The notes: a model not told the origin generated them from the letters alone. Numbered from the stretch's first letter, positions 33,968 through 44,420 are shown. The stretch: DNA of 64,000 nt from an uncultured Pseudomonadales bacterium (GCA_947488935.1 CANLBN010000004.1:124001-188000); one strand, 5' to 3'. Translations and numbers: made by a program.

Positions 33968-36331
33968 TTATTTTGCGTGTTTTGCTAGGTGCATCCAAGT
34001 ATCGAGTACTGAATCTGGGTTTAGTGATACGGAATCGATGCCCTGCTCCATTAACCAAACAGCAAAGTCAGCATGGTCTGATGGGCCTTGACCGCATATA
34101 CCCACGTATTTGCCTTGTTTTTTACACGCTGCAATGGCCATTGATAGTAGTGCTTTAACCGCATCGTTGCGCTCGTCGAATAGATGCGCAATTAGGCCTG
34201 AGTCACGATCTAGGCCCAATGTTAGCTGGGTTAAATCGTTAGAACCTATTGAGAAGCCGTCAAAGTATTCTAAGAATTGCTCAGCTAATAATGCATTCGA
34301 AGGCAGCTCGCACATCATAATAAGTTTTAAGCCATTCTCGCCGCGCTTTAAGCCGTACTCGGCTAGTAATTCAGTCACTTGCCTGGCTTCGTCAACTGTA
34401 CGCACAAAAGGAATCATGATTTGTACGTTTTCTAGGCCCATTTCTTCGCGCACAATTTTAAGCGCCTTACATTCAAGCGCAAAACATTCGCGGAAAGATT
34501 CAGAAATATAACGCGACGCACCACGATAACCTATCATTGGGTTTTCTTCTTCTGGTTCGTATTTTGTGCCGCCAATTAGATGTGCGTACTCGTTTGATTT
34601 AAAATCAGACATACGCACAATGACGTTCTCTGGTGCAAAGGAGGCTGCAATGGTCGAGACGCCTTCAACAACTTTTTCGACAAAGTAGTCGGTCGGTGAC
34701 GAATAGCCTGCAATTTGTCGTGCAACTTGTTCTTTAAGCTCGCCCTGTAACTGGTCAAACTCAAGTAAGGCTTTAGGATGCACAGCAACCATGCGGTTAA
34801 TGATAAATTCTAAACGCGCGAGACCAACACCTTTGTGCGGTAAGCTTGAAAAAGACATAGCACGGTCGGGGTTACCCACATTCATCATAATTTTAAAGGG
34901 TAATTCTGGCATCTCAGAGACTTCGTCTTGAGATAAAGTAAAGTCGAGCTCGCCAGCATACACAAAACCAACATCGCCTTCTGCACAGGAGACAGTAACT
35001 GGTGTACCCATGGCTAATTTACTGGTTGCATCACCACAACCCACAACAGCAGGAATACCTAATTCGCGAGCAATAATTGCCGCGTGACAAGTACGTCCAC
35101 CACGGTTAGTCACAATCGCACTGGCGCGTTTCATAACAGGCTCCCAGTCAGGGTCTGTCATATCGGTCACTAGGACATCGCCCTCTTGGACTTGGTCCAT
35201 ATTCTCGATGCCATCAACAACACGTACTACACCTTTACCTATGCGTTGACCAATTGAGCGGCCTTCGCACAAGATGCTACCCGTTTCGTTAAGTTTGTAA
35301 CGGTCAATTGCGTTGCCTGTTTCTTGGCTTTTAACCGTCTCTGGACGTGCTTGCACGATATAAAGCTGTTTATCGTCGCCATCTTTGGCCCATTCAATAT
35401 CCATTGGGCGGCCGTAGTGACCCTCAATAATTAACGCTTGTTTCGCGAGTTCTTCTGCCTCTTTATCAGTAATAGAAAACTCTAGGCGGTCTGCCTCGGG
35501 AACATCAATCGTGTCTACTAGTTCGTCTGGTTTTGATGAGTAAACCATCTTGATCATTTTGCTACCAAGATTGCGACGCAAGATAGAACGCCTACCCGCA
35601 TTGAGTGCGGGCTTGTATACATAGAATTCATCTGGGTTAACAGAGCCCTGCACAACAGTCTCGCCCAAGCCATAAGAGGAGGTAATAAAGACGGCATCAC
35701 GAAAACCAGACTCGGTATCGAGTGTAAACATCACACCACTTGAGCCAGTTTCGCTGCGGACCATGCGTTGAATACCAGCAGATAAGGCAACACCTGCGTG
35801 CTCAAAGCCTTTGTGTACGCGGTAGCTAATAGCGCGGTCGTTAAATAGCGAGGCAAATACTTCTTTAATAGAATGCATGACTTGCTCAAAGCCACGTACG
35901 TTAAGCATAGTCTCTTGCTGACCAGCAAAGGAGGCGTCGGGTAAGTCCTCAGCGGTAGCCGATGAGCGCACCGCAACGGCTAGGTTTTCGTTACCTGCTT
36001 GTAGGGTAATAAAGGCCTCTTTAATAGCAGCTTCGAGTGCAGGCTGGAATGGCGTTTCGACAACCCAGCGACGAATATCAGCACCGGCTTTGGCCAACGC
36101 ATTCACATCATTCACATCAAGCGCTAATAAAGTGCTCTGAATTTTGTCATTTAAGCCACTTTGGTCTAAAAACTCTCTAAAGGCGTCGGCCGTGGTTGCA
36201 AAACCGTTAGGAACACTAACCTCCATCCCTTTTAAATGGCTGATCATTTCACCAAGGGATGCATTTTTTCCGCCAACGCGGTTTACGTCATCCATGCCTA
36301 AGCCATCAAACCAAAGTACGTAGTCTGTCAT
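33968..36331 (-). CDS. ppsA: Phosphoenolpyruvate synthase
   Basis: Converts pyruvate, ATP and water to PEP, AMP and phosphate for gluconeogenesis. It has 787 residues, the normal length. The N-terminal ATP-grasp-like PPDK domain includes [12 protein letters not shown] and [20 protein letters not shown]. The central swivelling domain has the phospho-His in [24 protein letters not shown]. The C-terminal PEP/pyruvate barrel has [18 protein letters not shown] and the active-site Cys in [10 protein letters not shown]. The regulator ppsR lies divergently, 195 bp away. An imperfect hairpin (GTTTG/CAAAC with flanking AACC/GGTT, about 36361-36391) lies in the upstream region. Confidence 0.97.
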   Translation of the reverse strand: MTDYVLWFDGLGMDDVNRVGGKNASLGEMISHLKGMEVSVPNGFATTADAFREFLDQSGLNDKIQSTLLALDVNDVNALAKAGADIRRWVVETPFQPALEAAIKEAFITLQAGNENLAVAVRSSATAEDLPDASFAGQQETMLNVRGFEQVMHSIKEVFASLFNDRAISYRVHKGFEHAGVALSAGIQRMVRSETGSSGVMFTLDTESGFRDAVFITSSYGLGETVVQGSVNPDEFYVYKPALNAGRRSILRRNLGSKMIKMVYSSKPDELVDTIDVPEADRLEFSITDKEAEELAKQALIIEGHYGRPMDIEWAKDGDDKQLYIVQARPETVKSQETGNAIDRYKLNETGSILCEGRSIGQRIGKGVVRVVDGIENMDQVQEGDVLVTDMTDPDWEPVMKRASAIVTNRGGRTCHAAIIARELGIPAVVGCGDATSKLAMGTPVTVSCAEGDVGFVYAGELDFTLSQDEVSEMPELPFKIMMNVGNPDRAMSFSSLPHKGVGLARLEFIINRMVAVHPKALLEFDQLQGELKEQVARQIAGYSSPTDYFVEKVVEGVSTIAASFAPENVIVRMSDFKSNEYAHLIGGTKYEPEEENPMIGYRGASRYISESFRECFALECKALKIVREEMGLENVQIMIPFVRTVDEARQVTELLAEYGLKRGENGLKLIMMCELPSNALLAEQFLEYFDGFSIGSNDLTQLTLGLDRDSGLIAHLFDERNDAVKALLSMAIAACKKQGKYVGICGQGPSDHADFAVWLMEQGIDSVSLNPDSVLDTWMHLAKHAK

Positions 36332-36526
36332 AGTGTTACCTTAAGTAGTTTTGCAAAACATAACCGCTTGTTTGTATAAGCAAACGGTTTCATATTAAAG
36401 CCGCGCATTATATAGAATTGCCACAAATAGTGTAGTGCGGAGATGTGAATACTCAGGTAATATCGTCCTTAAGCCTTAAAATCCCATTGATTTTATTAGT
36501 ATTTTCTTTTTATATAGATCTTGCCT

Positions 36527-37345
36527 ATGAACAACAAAGCTTTTTTTATTTCAGACGGTACCGGTATTACAGCAGAGTCTCTTGGCCACAGCCTATTATC
36601 ACGCTTTAGTAAAACCCATCTCGATCAAATCACACTACCCTATATCAATACCGAAGAGCGCGCCCATCAAGCCGCTAAACGTATTAACGATGCCGCTATT
36701 GAAACTGGCGAAAAACCGATTGCGCTGATTAGTATTGTGTCGAGCGAGCACCGCGAAATCATCAAACAGGCCAATGGCCTCATCCTCGATATGTTTGAGG
36801 CCTTTCTCGCACCGATGGAGGAGTTATTTGGCTGCACAGCCGATGACCGCACAGGCTCGGCTTTTGCAATGACGCACACCAATTATCATCAGCGTATTTT
36901 GGCGGTTAACTTCGCTCTAGATAACGACGACGGCGGCAAAACCAAAAACTACGACAATGCCGATGTTATTGTTATCGGACTAAGCCGTAGCGGTAAAACG
37001 CCCACCTGTTTATATTTAGGCATGCAATTTGGTATCTCAGCGGCTAACTTCCCCATCACAGAAGAAGACCTCGACGATTCATCACTACCTAAAGTATTAC
37101 AACCACATCGCCAAAAGTTATTCGGCCTACTTATAGATCCAAAACGTTTAGCTAGTATCCGTGAAGAGCGCTATGCAAACTCACGCTATGCCTCAATGCA
37201 ACAATGTGAATTTGAAACTCGTCAATACAAGGCCGTATTAGAGCGCTATAAAATACCGCATTTAGATTCGACCCACTTATCGATAGAAGAGTTATCGACA
37301 CGCATTATGGATGGTGTTGGTATAGAAAGGCATCTTAGTAGCTAA
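36527..37345 (+). CDS. ppsR: PEP synthase regulatory protein (kinase/pyrophosphorylase)
   Basis: A bifunctional DUF299 protein of 272 residues that inactivates PpsA by ADP-dependent phosphorylation of its threonine and reactivates it by phosphate-dependent dephosphorylation. I start at the ATG at 36527 (MNNKAFFISDGTGITAESLG, the conserved family N terminus); a TTG two codons earlier is less likely. The P-loop VIGLSRSGKTPTCLYL (about 152-167) and the DPKRLASIREER motif are present. It is divergent from ppsA, the standard arrangement. Confidence 0.96.
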   Translation: MNNKAFFISDGTGITAESLGHSLLSRFSKTHLDQITLPYINTEERAHQAAKRINDAAIETGEKPIALISIVSSEHREIIKQANGLILDMFEAFLAPMEELFGCTADDRTGSAFAMTHTNYHQRILAVNFALDNDDGGKTKNYDNADVIVIGLSRSGKTPTCLYLGMQFGISAANFPITEEDLDDSSLPKVLQPHRQKLFGLLIDPKRLASIREERYANSRYASMQQCEFETRQYKAVLERYKIPHLDSTHLSIEELSTRIMDGVGIERHLSS

Positions 37346-37372
37346 CGGGATGCTGGCTTATTTAGAGGGTTC

Positions 37373-37933
37373 TTAATTATTGTAGCTGTTATCAAAAGCT
37401 TTAAACTTTTCTGTGGTTGCCGCAAGCGTTAATGTTACACATTGAGTAAATTCTTTATTAACCACTAAAATATCGTGTTGCTTTAATTGATAAAGCAACA
37501 CAGGTAAATCTTTGTGCTCAACGTCTATAATTTTTTGTTCGAGTTTTTCGTACACGTTAAAACTCGCCGTATCACAAACACCGTTAACAGCATCGCTGTA
37601 GGCTCTGACTAAACCACCTGTACCGAGTTTAACGCCACCAAAGTAGCGAATAGTGATCACAGCAGTATTCACTAAATCTAAGCCACTCAGTACCGCAAGG
37701 CTTGGCTTACCACTTGTGCCTTTGGGCTCTCCATCGTCACTAGAATTTTCTACTATCTGGTCGTACTCATTGATATACCGATACGCATAAACAAAATGCC
37801 GGGCTTTAGGATGCTCCTTAACTAAGCGGGATTTAACCGATGCTAAGTCTGCATAGGGAAATAGATGACAAATAAATTTAGACTTTTTGCGCTCTAGTAA
37901 AAGATGAAATTCTGTAGAGACAAATTTAGGCAT
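37373..37933 (-). CDS. yigZ: YigZ / IMPACT family protein
   Basis: Encodes 186 residues from the ATG at 37933; an upstream extension to 38053 overlaps the next gene and is unconserved. The N-terminal UPF0029 domain has the signatures SSDDGEPKGTSGKPSL and TIRYFGGVKLGTGGLVRAYSDA, hallmarks of YigZ/IMPACT proteins; the C-terminal ~70 residues are the DUF1949 ferredoxin-like domain. The biochemical role is unclear; the eukaryotic relative IMPACT binds Gcn1. The neighbouring 2OG-oxygenase gene starts upstream on the same strand, 43 bp apart with the chosen start. Confidence 0.92.
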   Translation of the reverse strand: MPKFVSTEFHLLLERKKSKFICHLFPYADLASVKSRLVKEHPKARHFVYAYRYINEYDQIVENSSDDGEPKGTSGKPSLAVLSGLDLVNTAVITIRYFGGVKLGTGGLVRAYSDAVNGVCDTASFNVYEKLEQKIIDVEHKDLPVLLYQLKQHDILVVNKEFTQCVTLTLAATTEKFKAFDNSYNN

Positions 37934-37976
37934 GATTCGCGTCGAGGAAATAGTCTTGTTGTTAAAGTAGCAGAGT

Positions 37977-38834
37977 TTATTGCAAAGCAGAAGCCAGTGA
38001 CTGCTTACTGGTAATGTTTTTAAACCATTGATACATCTCACCTTGTCCTGCATTATCTACATTGGGGGCTTGCCTCTTTTCTTGTAAATCAGACATTGCA
38101 ACGGTGCGCATCTCGACGCTAAAGCGTGTTTTATCTGTCGTATTTGCCACACTTGCATGTAAATGCGCACTCGCAAAATTAAGCACTTCGCCCGGCTGCA
38201 ACACAACTTTAAACGCGTCGTTTTCGTCTACCGCAGCTATGGGGCTCGGTGCCGATAGATACTCACATTTACGCTCTGCGGGTGTGCTTTTACGCGCTTC
38301 AATAAATTTTTCAAAGCTCCAAGTACTTGTATTATTCGCAGCAGGCTTGCTCCAATATTTTGGATACAAGGCAATACTACGCTCGGCTGTTAACGAATAA
38401 AGCGGCGCCCACCAATTAAGCTGGCTATGGATATTACTACCCCATGTATCGCGATGGTGCCCAAGGCCTGCTGTTTGCGCACCACGGTAAGTATTGCCAA
38501 AGGGGACAATTCTCATTGGAAAATGATCATAAAACGTTGAATCTAAATGAACACCACACTCACTCAGAACATCAAAAAATAAGCGCCTTACCGACTCATC
38601 TTTACGAAAAATAGTTTGGGCCTCGCCCGTTAAGGTCAAAAATTCTTCGGGCGGCAGATAGTGCTGTACGTCTTCGGGTACTATACCCTTTAGCTTATCC
38701 TTGAGGAGTTTATCAGCATAGGCAATGACTTTGGCCATTGCCGACACGTTTTGGTAAATAATGATATTACCACTGAATAAAATATCCGCACGTTCTTTGT
38801 CCGATAGTGCGCGATCAATGTAGACGATATCCAT
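37977..38834 (-). CDS. Putative phytanoyl-CoA-dioxygenase-like Fe(II)/2OG oxygenase
   Basis: Encodes 285 residues. A candidate metal triad is visible: HHRDTWG (about 126-132, the HxD motif) and a distal His in LNFASAHLHASVANTT (about 226-236). The Arg that would bind 2-oxoglutarate fits TRFSVEMRTV about 10 residues later. This spacing is that of phytanoyl-CoA dioxygenase-like enzymes, and the long WW/W-rich middle (LNWWAPLYSL) shapes a substrate pocket. The sequence is otherwise divergent, so substrate and even activity are open. A 14-bp tandem repeat array lies in its upstream region. Confidence 0.65.
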   Translation of the reverse strand: MDIVYIDRALSDKERADILFSGNIIIYQNVSAMAKVIAYADKLLKDKLKGIVPEDVQHYLPPEEFLTLTGEAQTIFRKDESVRRLFFDVLSECGVHLDSTFYDHFPMRIVPFGNTYRGAQTAGLGHHRDTWGSNIHSQLNWWAPLYSLTAERSIALYPKYWSKPAANNTSTWSFEKFIEARKSTPAERKCEYLSAPSPIAAVDENDAFKVVLQPGEVLNFASAHLHASVANTTDKTRFSVEMRTVAMSDLQEKRQAPNVDNAGQGEMYQWFKNITSKQSLASALQ

Positions 38835-38863
38835 TCGTGGTTTTGCTCTAGTTGGGCGTTAGC

Positions 38864-38919
38864 TTTTATCTGTAACTTTCTATTTATAACTTTTTATCTA
38901 TAACGTTTTATCTATAAAA
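38864..38919 (-). repeat. Tandem array of four 14-bp units
   Basis: Four consecutive 14-bp units on the plus strand: TTTTATCTGTAACT, TTCTATTTATAACT, TTTTATCTATAACG and TTTTATCTATAAAA. Units 3 and 4 differ by only two bases. The array lies 30 bp before the oxygenase start and overlaps the last codons and stop (38912-38914) of the upstream TPR gene, so copy-number change could alter promoter spacing or the spacing between the two genes. Confidence 0.7.
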
Positions 38920-39490
38920 AGGCCGGTGGGATTTCTTTATAAAGCACGCGCTCAAAAATAAAAGGGTGTATTTTAACAGCCCTATCCAGTATTGATTTAC
39001 CGGCTTTATAGCGGTTTTGATGGCGAATTAAAATACGCGCCATCCCTGATAAACATCCTAAATGGCGCTCATCAAATTCTAAAACCTTTTCACAGTCAGT
39101 TAAAGAGTTAGCATAATCTTTTTTTAAAAAATTTACATAGCTGCGCTCGGTAAATGCTTGCTCAAAATTAGGATAATCTTTTATCAAACCATCCAGTAGT
39201 GCGATGGCCTTATCGAATTCGTAGCCTCCGCGCGCACGCATGGCTTGATTTAATCTCTCTGCGGCATCTTCATTGGGTGCTATCATCCACGTTTGCCATA
39301 ATTCTTTAAAAATATTACGGGAGATATCTTCATTAGGAGAACGTGACAATAGGTCATAGTACTTATTAAGCTCGGCCAGCTTGTCAAAACCTTTTTCGAC
39401 AGGTTTTGATGGCCCCCAAGTTTGGGCATAAACACTTGTTGTTAATAATACAAAAATGGCTGAAATTAAAACTATCGAAGAGCGCTTCAT
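38912..39490 (-). CDS. Exported TPR-containing protein, unknown role
   Basis: Encodes 192 residues from the ATG at 39490, chosen because an AGGTGGA ribosome site lies 8 bases upstream (a GTG at 39502 is also possible). The N terminus (KRSSIVLISAIFVLLTTSVYA) is a signal peptide, so the protein is periplasmic or lipid-free secreted. The rest is helical with TPR-like repeats, clearest at RGGYEFDKAIALLDGLIKDYPNFEQAFTERSYVNFLKKDYANSLTDC-type segments (landmarks: FDKAIALLDG, FEQAFTERS, YANSLTDCEK). Probable protein-protein interaction role. It lies upstream of the oxygenase gene on the same strand. Confidence 0.8.
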   Translation of the reverse strand: MKRSSIVLISAIFVLLTTSVYAQTWGPSKPVEKGFDKLAELNKYYDLLSRSPNEDISRNIFKELWQTWMIAPNEDAAERLNQAMRARGGYEFDKAIALLDGLIKDYPNFEQAFTERSYVNFLKKDYANSLTDCEKVLEFDERHLGCLSGMARILIRHQNRYKAGKSILDRAVKIHPFIFERVLYKEIPPAFL

Positions 39491-39662
39491 ACAAAAATCC
39501 ACCTACCTTTTATTATTTTTCATATAAAATTCAATTATAAAGACTCCTAGATTGGGCAAAAGTGCCCTTTAGTCGTAGATAATGCCTTACCCATATGGTT
39601 AAAAGGCCTGATCGAATAATAAATTAGCTAATATGTATTAGCTACCTTACAAGGGTAAATAG

Positions 39663-40688
39663 ATGAAGATTGCGATAATAGGTGCAGGTATTGCGGGTAC
39701 GTCTGCCGCGAGCTTATTGATAGATCAGGGGCACTCAGTCGATATTTTCGAGAAGTCTCGAGGCTTGGGCGGGCGCCTAACAACCAAGCGACTTGACTGG
39801 GCACACATAGATACAGGTGCTCAATACTTTACCGCTAGGGATCCTCGCTTTATACAACAAGTGGAACAATGGCAAACCGCAAAGGCCGCCGAGCTTTGGG
39901 AGTTTGAACCGTTTAGCATTCAAAACAATAAGCTTGTGCGCTCCAGCGACAATACCAAACGCTATGTAGGCACACCCCGCATGAATAGCATTATCCATGA
40001 TGTAGCCAAGAATTTAGATATTACACTGAGCACACGTATTAGCCAGGTTAATTTAGAGCACTTTCAATCGGGGCAAGTAAAATGGCGGCTCATTGACGAG
40101 GCTAATAAAGAGTATCACGGTTACGATTGGCTAATTTCAAGTGCACCCATCGAACAAACCCAGCATTTATTGGATGCTTCGCCATCGAACCTGACAACCG
40201 TTAGCCAACAACTTCCTCGCAATGCACACCTCCCCTGCTGGGCGATAGCACTTGCCACAAAAGGAAAGATCCATGACGAGATTCAGGGCATTTTTGGTGA
40301 TGAGACAATTTCTTGGGTTTCGCGCCAATCAACTAAACCACAGCGAACACTATTAGGCGATTACCATGATTGTTGGTTAGTCCACTTCTCTAGCCAATGG
40401 TCCGCCCAGCATCACAAAGATACCTCGCAAAACCTTCCCCAAATCGCACTAAATTGGTTAAATACTTATCTACTCCCCTTTAGAGAAAACGCTGGCCAAG
40501 CGCTAAAATGTGAATATAGTTATCAGCATTTTTGGCTATATGCAAAATTAAGAGATGAGCGTAGTGCCTTAGCACCTATTATTGAACCCGATCTCAATAT
40601 AGCTATTATTGGTGACTGGTGCTTTAGCGGGCGTGTTGAAGGGAGTTATTTATCGGCAGCGCACTTGGCCGATTTTTTATCGAAATAA
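39663..40688 (+). CDS. Renalase-like FAD/NAD(P)-binding oxidoreductase
   Basis: A flavoprotein of 341 residues. The N-terminal Rossmann motif KIAIIGAGIAGTSAASLLID (residues 2-21) and IFEKSRGLGGRLTTKR (about 29-44) define the FAD amine-oxidase-like superfamily, closest in style to bacterial renalase-like proteins. The C-terminal NIAIIGDWCFSGRVEGSYLSA (about 313-333) is the matching FAD-binding end. Bacterial renalases oxidise isomeric beta-NAD(P)H forms; whether this protein does is unknown. It is a single gene with its own promoter region. Confidence 0.88.
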   Translation: MKIAIIGAGIAGTSAASLLIDQGHSVDIFEKSRGLGGRLTTKRLDWAHIDTGAQYFTARDPRFIQQVEQWQTAKAAELWEFEPFSIQNNKLVRSSDNTKRYVGTPRMNSIIHDVAKNLDITLSTRISQVNLEHFQSGQVKWRLIDEANKEYHGYDWLISSAPIEQTQHLLDASPSNLTTVSQQLPRNAHLPCWAIALATKGKIHDEIQGIFGDETISWVSRQSTKPQRTLLGDYHDCWLVHFSSQWSAQHHKDTSQNLPQIALNWLNTYLLPFRENAGQALKCEYSYQHFWLYAKLRDERSALAPIIEPDLNIAIIGDWCFSGRVEGSYLSAAHLADFLSK

Positions 40689-40757
40689 AACAGACCGAAT
40701 AATAAAAAGCCAGTTATAACGAGTATAAAAATCGTCCATCACTTATGCAAAAGCCCT

Positions 40758-41510
40758 TTATAGGTAACCTTTCGCTAGTTTGGCAATAATTAGGGTAATC
40801 ACACCATAAATAGCAACGGCAACCGCAACCCATAAAATGCTGATCCAGCCAAATAAAATAGGGGCAAGCATCATTGTTGACATAAGAGAATCTTGATAAT
40901 AAAAAAACCATTGATGATCTTTTGGAAACACCCAAATATGCAAGGCGTTAAATACTTGTTCAGGCCCTAACAAAGCTATCAACAAGAGGCCCAAAATCAA
41001 TAAATTAGACAAGCTCAGTAATTGAAATTTTACCGAAGGTAGTGAACGGTATTTTTTTATCAGAATAATAAATAAAAATATCCAAAAGACACCAACAAGC
41101 ACTATCACTATTTTTAAAAAGTCCAACAAGTTAGCAACATCCTGCAAATGGATTATTTCAGGCTCTCGCAATAAAGGCTGTTGCCCACGACTTGTATTTG
41201 AATCGTAGCTAATCTCACTTAAACCTTTCCCTTGATTGTGGATCGAGTGATTAATTTCAGCAAATAATTCAATACGTTGCTCGCGGCTAGTATCGGCAAA
41301 GCCCACGCGGTAGCGGTTTTTAGGTCCATACTTCTCTATTCCCTCGGCGATACCTACATTGTCGTGCCAAAAACCATAGGCGAAATCTTGCTTTGCTAAT
41401 ATAAACCACGCTAGTACTAGCGCGATTACAAATGCCATCACACTATAAAAAACCGAAAGAAAACTCTTGAGCGACAATAAGGATTTAAGGGAAGTTAATG
41501 TTTTAATCAT
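40758..41510 (-). CDS. DUF1461 (TIGR01906-type) integral membrane protein
   Basis: Encodes 250 residues with about four transmembrane helices (about 20-41, 131-153, 168-190, 215-245). A periplasmic loop of about 85 residues lies between TM1 and TM2. The segment FPKDHQWFFYYQDSLMSTMMLAPI near residue 198 matches the conserved motif of the DUF1461 family, whose members in Firmicutes modify lipoprotein processing or stress (function not established). The gene is upstream of nothing obvious and follows the GGDEF/EAL gene on the same strand by 64 bp. Confidence 0.75.
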   Translation of the reverse strand: MIKTLTSLKSLLSLKSFLSVFYSVMAFVIALVLAWFILAKQDFAYGFWHDNVGIAEGIEKYGPKNRYRVGFADTSREQRIELFAEINHSIHNQGKGLSEISYDSNTSRGQQPLLREPEIIHLQDVANLLDFLKIVIVLVGVFWIFLFIILIKKYRSLPSVKFQLLSLSNLLILGLLLIALLGPEQVFNALHIWVFPKDHQWFFYYQDSLMSTMMLAPILFGWISILWVAVAVAIYGVITLIIAKLAKGYL

Positions 41511-41574
41511 CTGATAATACTTTTGATAATAGCTAGTTTATGTATTTTAATGGTTATAAGAGAAAGTTGAGCGT

Positions 41575-44169
41575 TTATTTTTTTAAAAATTGATTGTATT
41601 TACTACTATTTTCAAGAAACTGACTAAGTTTATTTATATTCATAGGTCTTGCATATAAAAAGCCTTGTATACAATCACAACCATAACTGGTCAAATATTC
41701 TAATTGACGCTGGGACTCCACACCCTCTGCCAAGACATCCAGCCCTAAATTATGCGATATGGTAATAACCCCCTCTACGATAGAGCGAACATCTTTATTT
41801 TTTTCTAAATCACAAATAAAACTACGGTCTATTTTGATCATATCAACGGGAAAACGCCTTATATAAGCCAGAGAAGAATAACCAGTACCAAAATCATCAA
41901 TAGCAAAGCTAACGTCCATTTGTTTTATATTATTGATCGTTTCAACAACCAATTCAGCATCTTGAACCAACGAGGTCTCGGTCATCTCAATTTGCAATAG
42001 CTCAGCATCTAAACCGGAATCAGCCAAAGCAGATTTGACGGCATTAAATAATTCATCGGGGCGTTTAAAATAAACAGCAGAAATATTAACGGCTATTTTA
42101 ATACGAGGAAAGCCATTATCGATTAATTGTTTCATGCTGTGGCATGCTTTTTTAAGGACCCACTGATCAACATTAATAATCAGGTCGCTTTTTTCTGCGA
42201 CGGGAATAAACGTATCTGGCGTAATCCAACCAAGAGTCGGATGTAACCAACGCAACAATACTTCCATGCCAATAAGTTCATAACTATGCAAACACATTTG
42301 TGGTTGAAAATATAATTGAAACTCATCGTTAGCCAATGCCTGTTGGATATCTTGCTGAATTTTTTCGCATTGTATGTGATCACGTTGAATGGAATCGTCA
42401 AATATTTTAAGTATATTTTTTCCAGAGCTTTTCGCATGATACATTGCCATATCTGATTTTTTCATTAATGTTGTACTGTCTTTACCGTCTTGTGGGTACA
42501 TGCTTGCACCAACACTCGTTGATATAGACATGATAGTACCATCAATTTTTTCGGGCTTATTTAAAGCACCGATAATTTTTTTTGCAATGTTCTCAACTTG
42601 TTGTACTGATTCAATATCTTCTAAAATAATAGCAAATTCATCCCCTCCTAATCTTGCTATAGTGTCTGACTCTCTAACATTACTAATAAGTGTCTGTGCC
42701 ATATGCTGCAGGAGAAGATCACCGTAATCATGACCCATTGTGTCGTTAACTGCTTTGAATTGATCTATATCAAAAAACAATACTGCGAACTGAACCTGGC
42801 GCCTCTCTGCTCGCCTTATCGCTCTGGCAATATTATCGTAGTAAAGTCGTCGATTCGGTAGTTTTGTCAAACTATCATAAAAAGCTAGCTCAGAAATAGT
42901 CTCCTGTGCATTATGCAACTCGGTGTTATCTCTACCCGTCCAAATGACTTGTTTCATTTCTCCTGTTTCTGAAAAAACAGGGGCTACGATCAAGAAGTAC
43001 CAGTAGCTATTACCATCAACGGATTTTAATAAGAGATCACCCTCCCAGTTTTTTCCATTTTTTACCGTGCGCCAAGCTTCATCCAGTGTTTTTTGAGACT
43101 CTTCACAAAAGGCGAGTGTTTCGAATACTCGCCGATCTAATAAATCTTTAATCTCTATACCGCTCATGTCACAAAAGCAGCTATTGACATATTCGATAGT
43201 CAGTTTCATATCTGTAATCATGATGGCACTTTTACTTTGATCGATAGCTGTCGACAATTCAAATAATTGTTTCTCGACTAAGCGCCTATCCTGCTCTGCA
43301 TCCATATATTTGAGAATATGACTAAGGTCATGACTCAGATTAGTCACCATATCCAAGGTTTCTTCATCAAAGGCATCCACTTGAGTGCTATACAGTGCAA
43401 AAATACCTACCGGTAAACCTTTTTTTTGCCATGGGATAACAACCACAGACTTAAAGCCAACTTTTTCGGCTCTCTCTCTCCAGGGTTTAAACCCCTCATC
43501 GTTTCTAATGTCATTTACATAGCAAATAGAATTGCTCCAAAAAGCTCGAGCAGCTGGACCCTTAGCTTGACTAGCATCCATAAGGTCGATATTAATCTCA
43601 TCGACGTAGTCTTTATGTTTACCGCCAAAAACATACGGGGTAATTTTTTCATCTTCTATAAAACCAAACCATGAGAGTTCAAACTCACCGGTATCGATAG
43701 CAATATCGCACAGCTCTTGGAGTAGTGTATTTTCGTCCGTATGTTTAAAAATCGCCTGATTAGCGAGACGAAGCATATTGTACAAACGATTAATTAACTT
43801 GAGATTTTTCTCTACAAGATGATGCCGTGTAACATCGTAGCAGCTATGTAAAATAAGCTTACGGCCATCAATAGCAGGATACGGTGATAAATGAATCTCG
43901 AATTCTTGCTCCCCTCTTGTCACTGAGAAAATGGCCGGTGAGTCGAGTTGTTTTGCTGCATTGCAAATATCGCAATCGTTTACATCAGAGTGAAATAACT
44001 CGTGCACAAACTGATTAATGTACTCTGGACGAGCCAATATTTGGGGTTTTTCTGGCGAGGAGGTAGGCGCCACAGGCGTAACATCATCAACAATACATCC
44101 ATTAACGTCGATTAAAAGTAAGACTTTCGGCCTATGTTTTGTTGTAATTAATAGCTCATTAAGACTCAA
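41575..44169 (-). CDS. GAF-PAS-GGDEF-EAL c-di-GMP signalling protein
   Basis: Encodes 864 residues, likely cytoplasmic, starting with TTG at 44169 (AGAGAG ribosome site 8 bases upstream; no ATG nearby). Domains: an N-terminal PAS-like region (1-110), GAF (about 130-280), PAS (about 295-415), GGDEF (about 425-590) and EAL (about 600-855). GGDEF is intact in RLGGDEFAIIL with an inhibitory RxxD site (RESD) five residues before it. EAL signatures are also intact: MEVLLRW, AVNISAVYF, EMTETSLV, IDDFGTGYSSL, IKIDRSF and VLAEGVES. Both synthase and phosphodiesterase activity are therefore possible. Confidence 0.95.
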   Translation of the reverse strand: MSLNELLITTKHRPKVLLLIDVNGCIVDDVTPVAPTSSPEKPQILARPEYINQFVHELFHSDVNDCDICNAAKQLDSPAIFSVTRGEQEFEIHLSPYPAIDGRKLILHSCYDVTRHHLVEKNLKLINRLYNMLRLANQAIFKHTDENTLLQELCDIAIDTGEFELSWFGFIEDEKITPYVFGGKHKDYVDEINIDLMDASQAKGPAARAFWSNSICYVNDIRNDEGFKPWRERAEKVGFKSVVVIPWQKKGLPVGIFALYSTQVDAFDEETLDMVTNLSHDLSHILKYMDAEQDRRLVEKQLFELSTAIDQSKSAIMITDMKLTIEYVNSCFCDMSGIEIKDLLDRRVFETLAFCEESQKTLDEAWRTVKNGKNWEGDLLLKSVDGNSYWYFLIVAPVFSETGEMKQVIWTGRDNTELHNAQETISELAFYDSLTKLPNRRLYYDNIARAIRRAERRQVQFAVLFFDIDQFKAVNDTMGHDYGDLLLQHMAQTLISNVRESDTIARLGGDEFAIILEDIESVQQVENIAKKIIGALNKPEKIDGTIMSISTSVGASMYPQDGKDSTTLMKKSDMAMYHAKSSGKNILKIFDDSIQRDHIQCEKIQQDIQQALANDEFQLYFQPQMCLHSYELIGMEVLLRWLHPTLGWITPDTFIPVAEKSDLIINVDQWVLKKACHSMKQLIDNGFPRIKIAVNISAVYFKRPDELFNAVKSALADSGLDAELLQIEMTETSLVQDAELVVETINNIKQMDVSFAIDDFGTGYSSLAYIRRFPVDMIKIDRSFICDLEKNKDVRSIVEGVITISHNLGLDVLAEGVESQRQLEYLTSYGCDCIQGFLYARPMNINKLSQFLENSSKYNQFLKK

Positions 44170-44391
44170 ATTAGCACTCTCTGCTTGAGTAAATAATCAA
44201 TAAAAAGCGTTAAAAATAATAAATTCCACCATAACAAATAACGTTTATAGATTACTCCCATGAGAAAGTTAAGCAAGAGTAATTACCCTGCTGAAAGTAT
44301 ATTACAAGCTGCCTTTCAAGCAGTGTTAGTGTTTTACAGTAAAAGCTATCAGGACGATAGCAAAAAATAGCCTAATAACGTCATATTTGTC

Positions 44392-44420
44392 TTGACCTTT
44401 AAGTCAATAGTTTCTAAAGT
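44392..44420 (+). promoter_or_regulatory. Putative sigma-70 promoter of the regulator-cydAB cluster
   Basis: A -35 box TTGACC (44392-44397) and a -10 box TAAAGT (44415-44420) are separated by the ideal 17 bp. The -10 lies inside the left arm of the 36-bp palindrome, so a bound repressor would block RNA polymerase. Transcription would start near 44427, about 30 bp before the first ATG. Confidence 0.5.

Noticed and set aside
37934..38053. N-terminal extension of YigZ by 40 residues
   Set aside because: The extension overlaps the upstream oxygenase gene, is unlike the conserved YigZ N terminus, and the family start fits the ATG at 37933.
44392..44407. FNR/Anr site in front of the bd oxidase cluster (TTGAC...GTCAA)
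   Set aside because: The half-sites are 6 bases apart rather than 4 and neither matches ATCAA well; the TTGACC is better explained as a -35 box.
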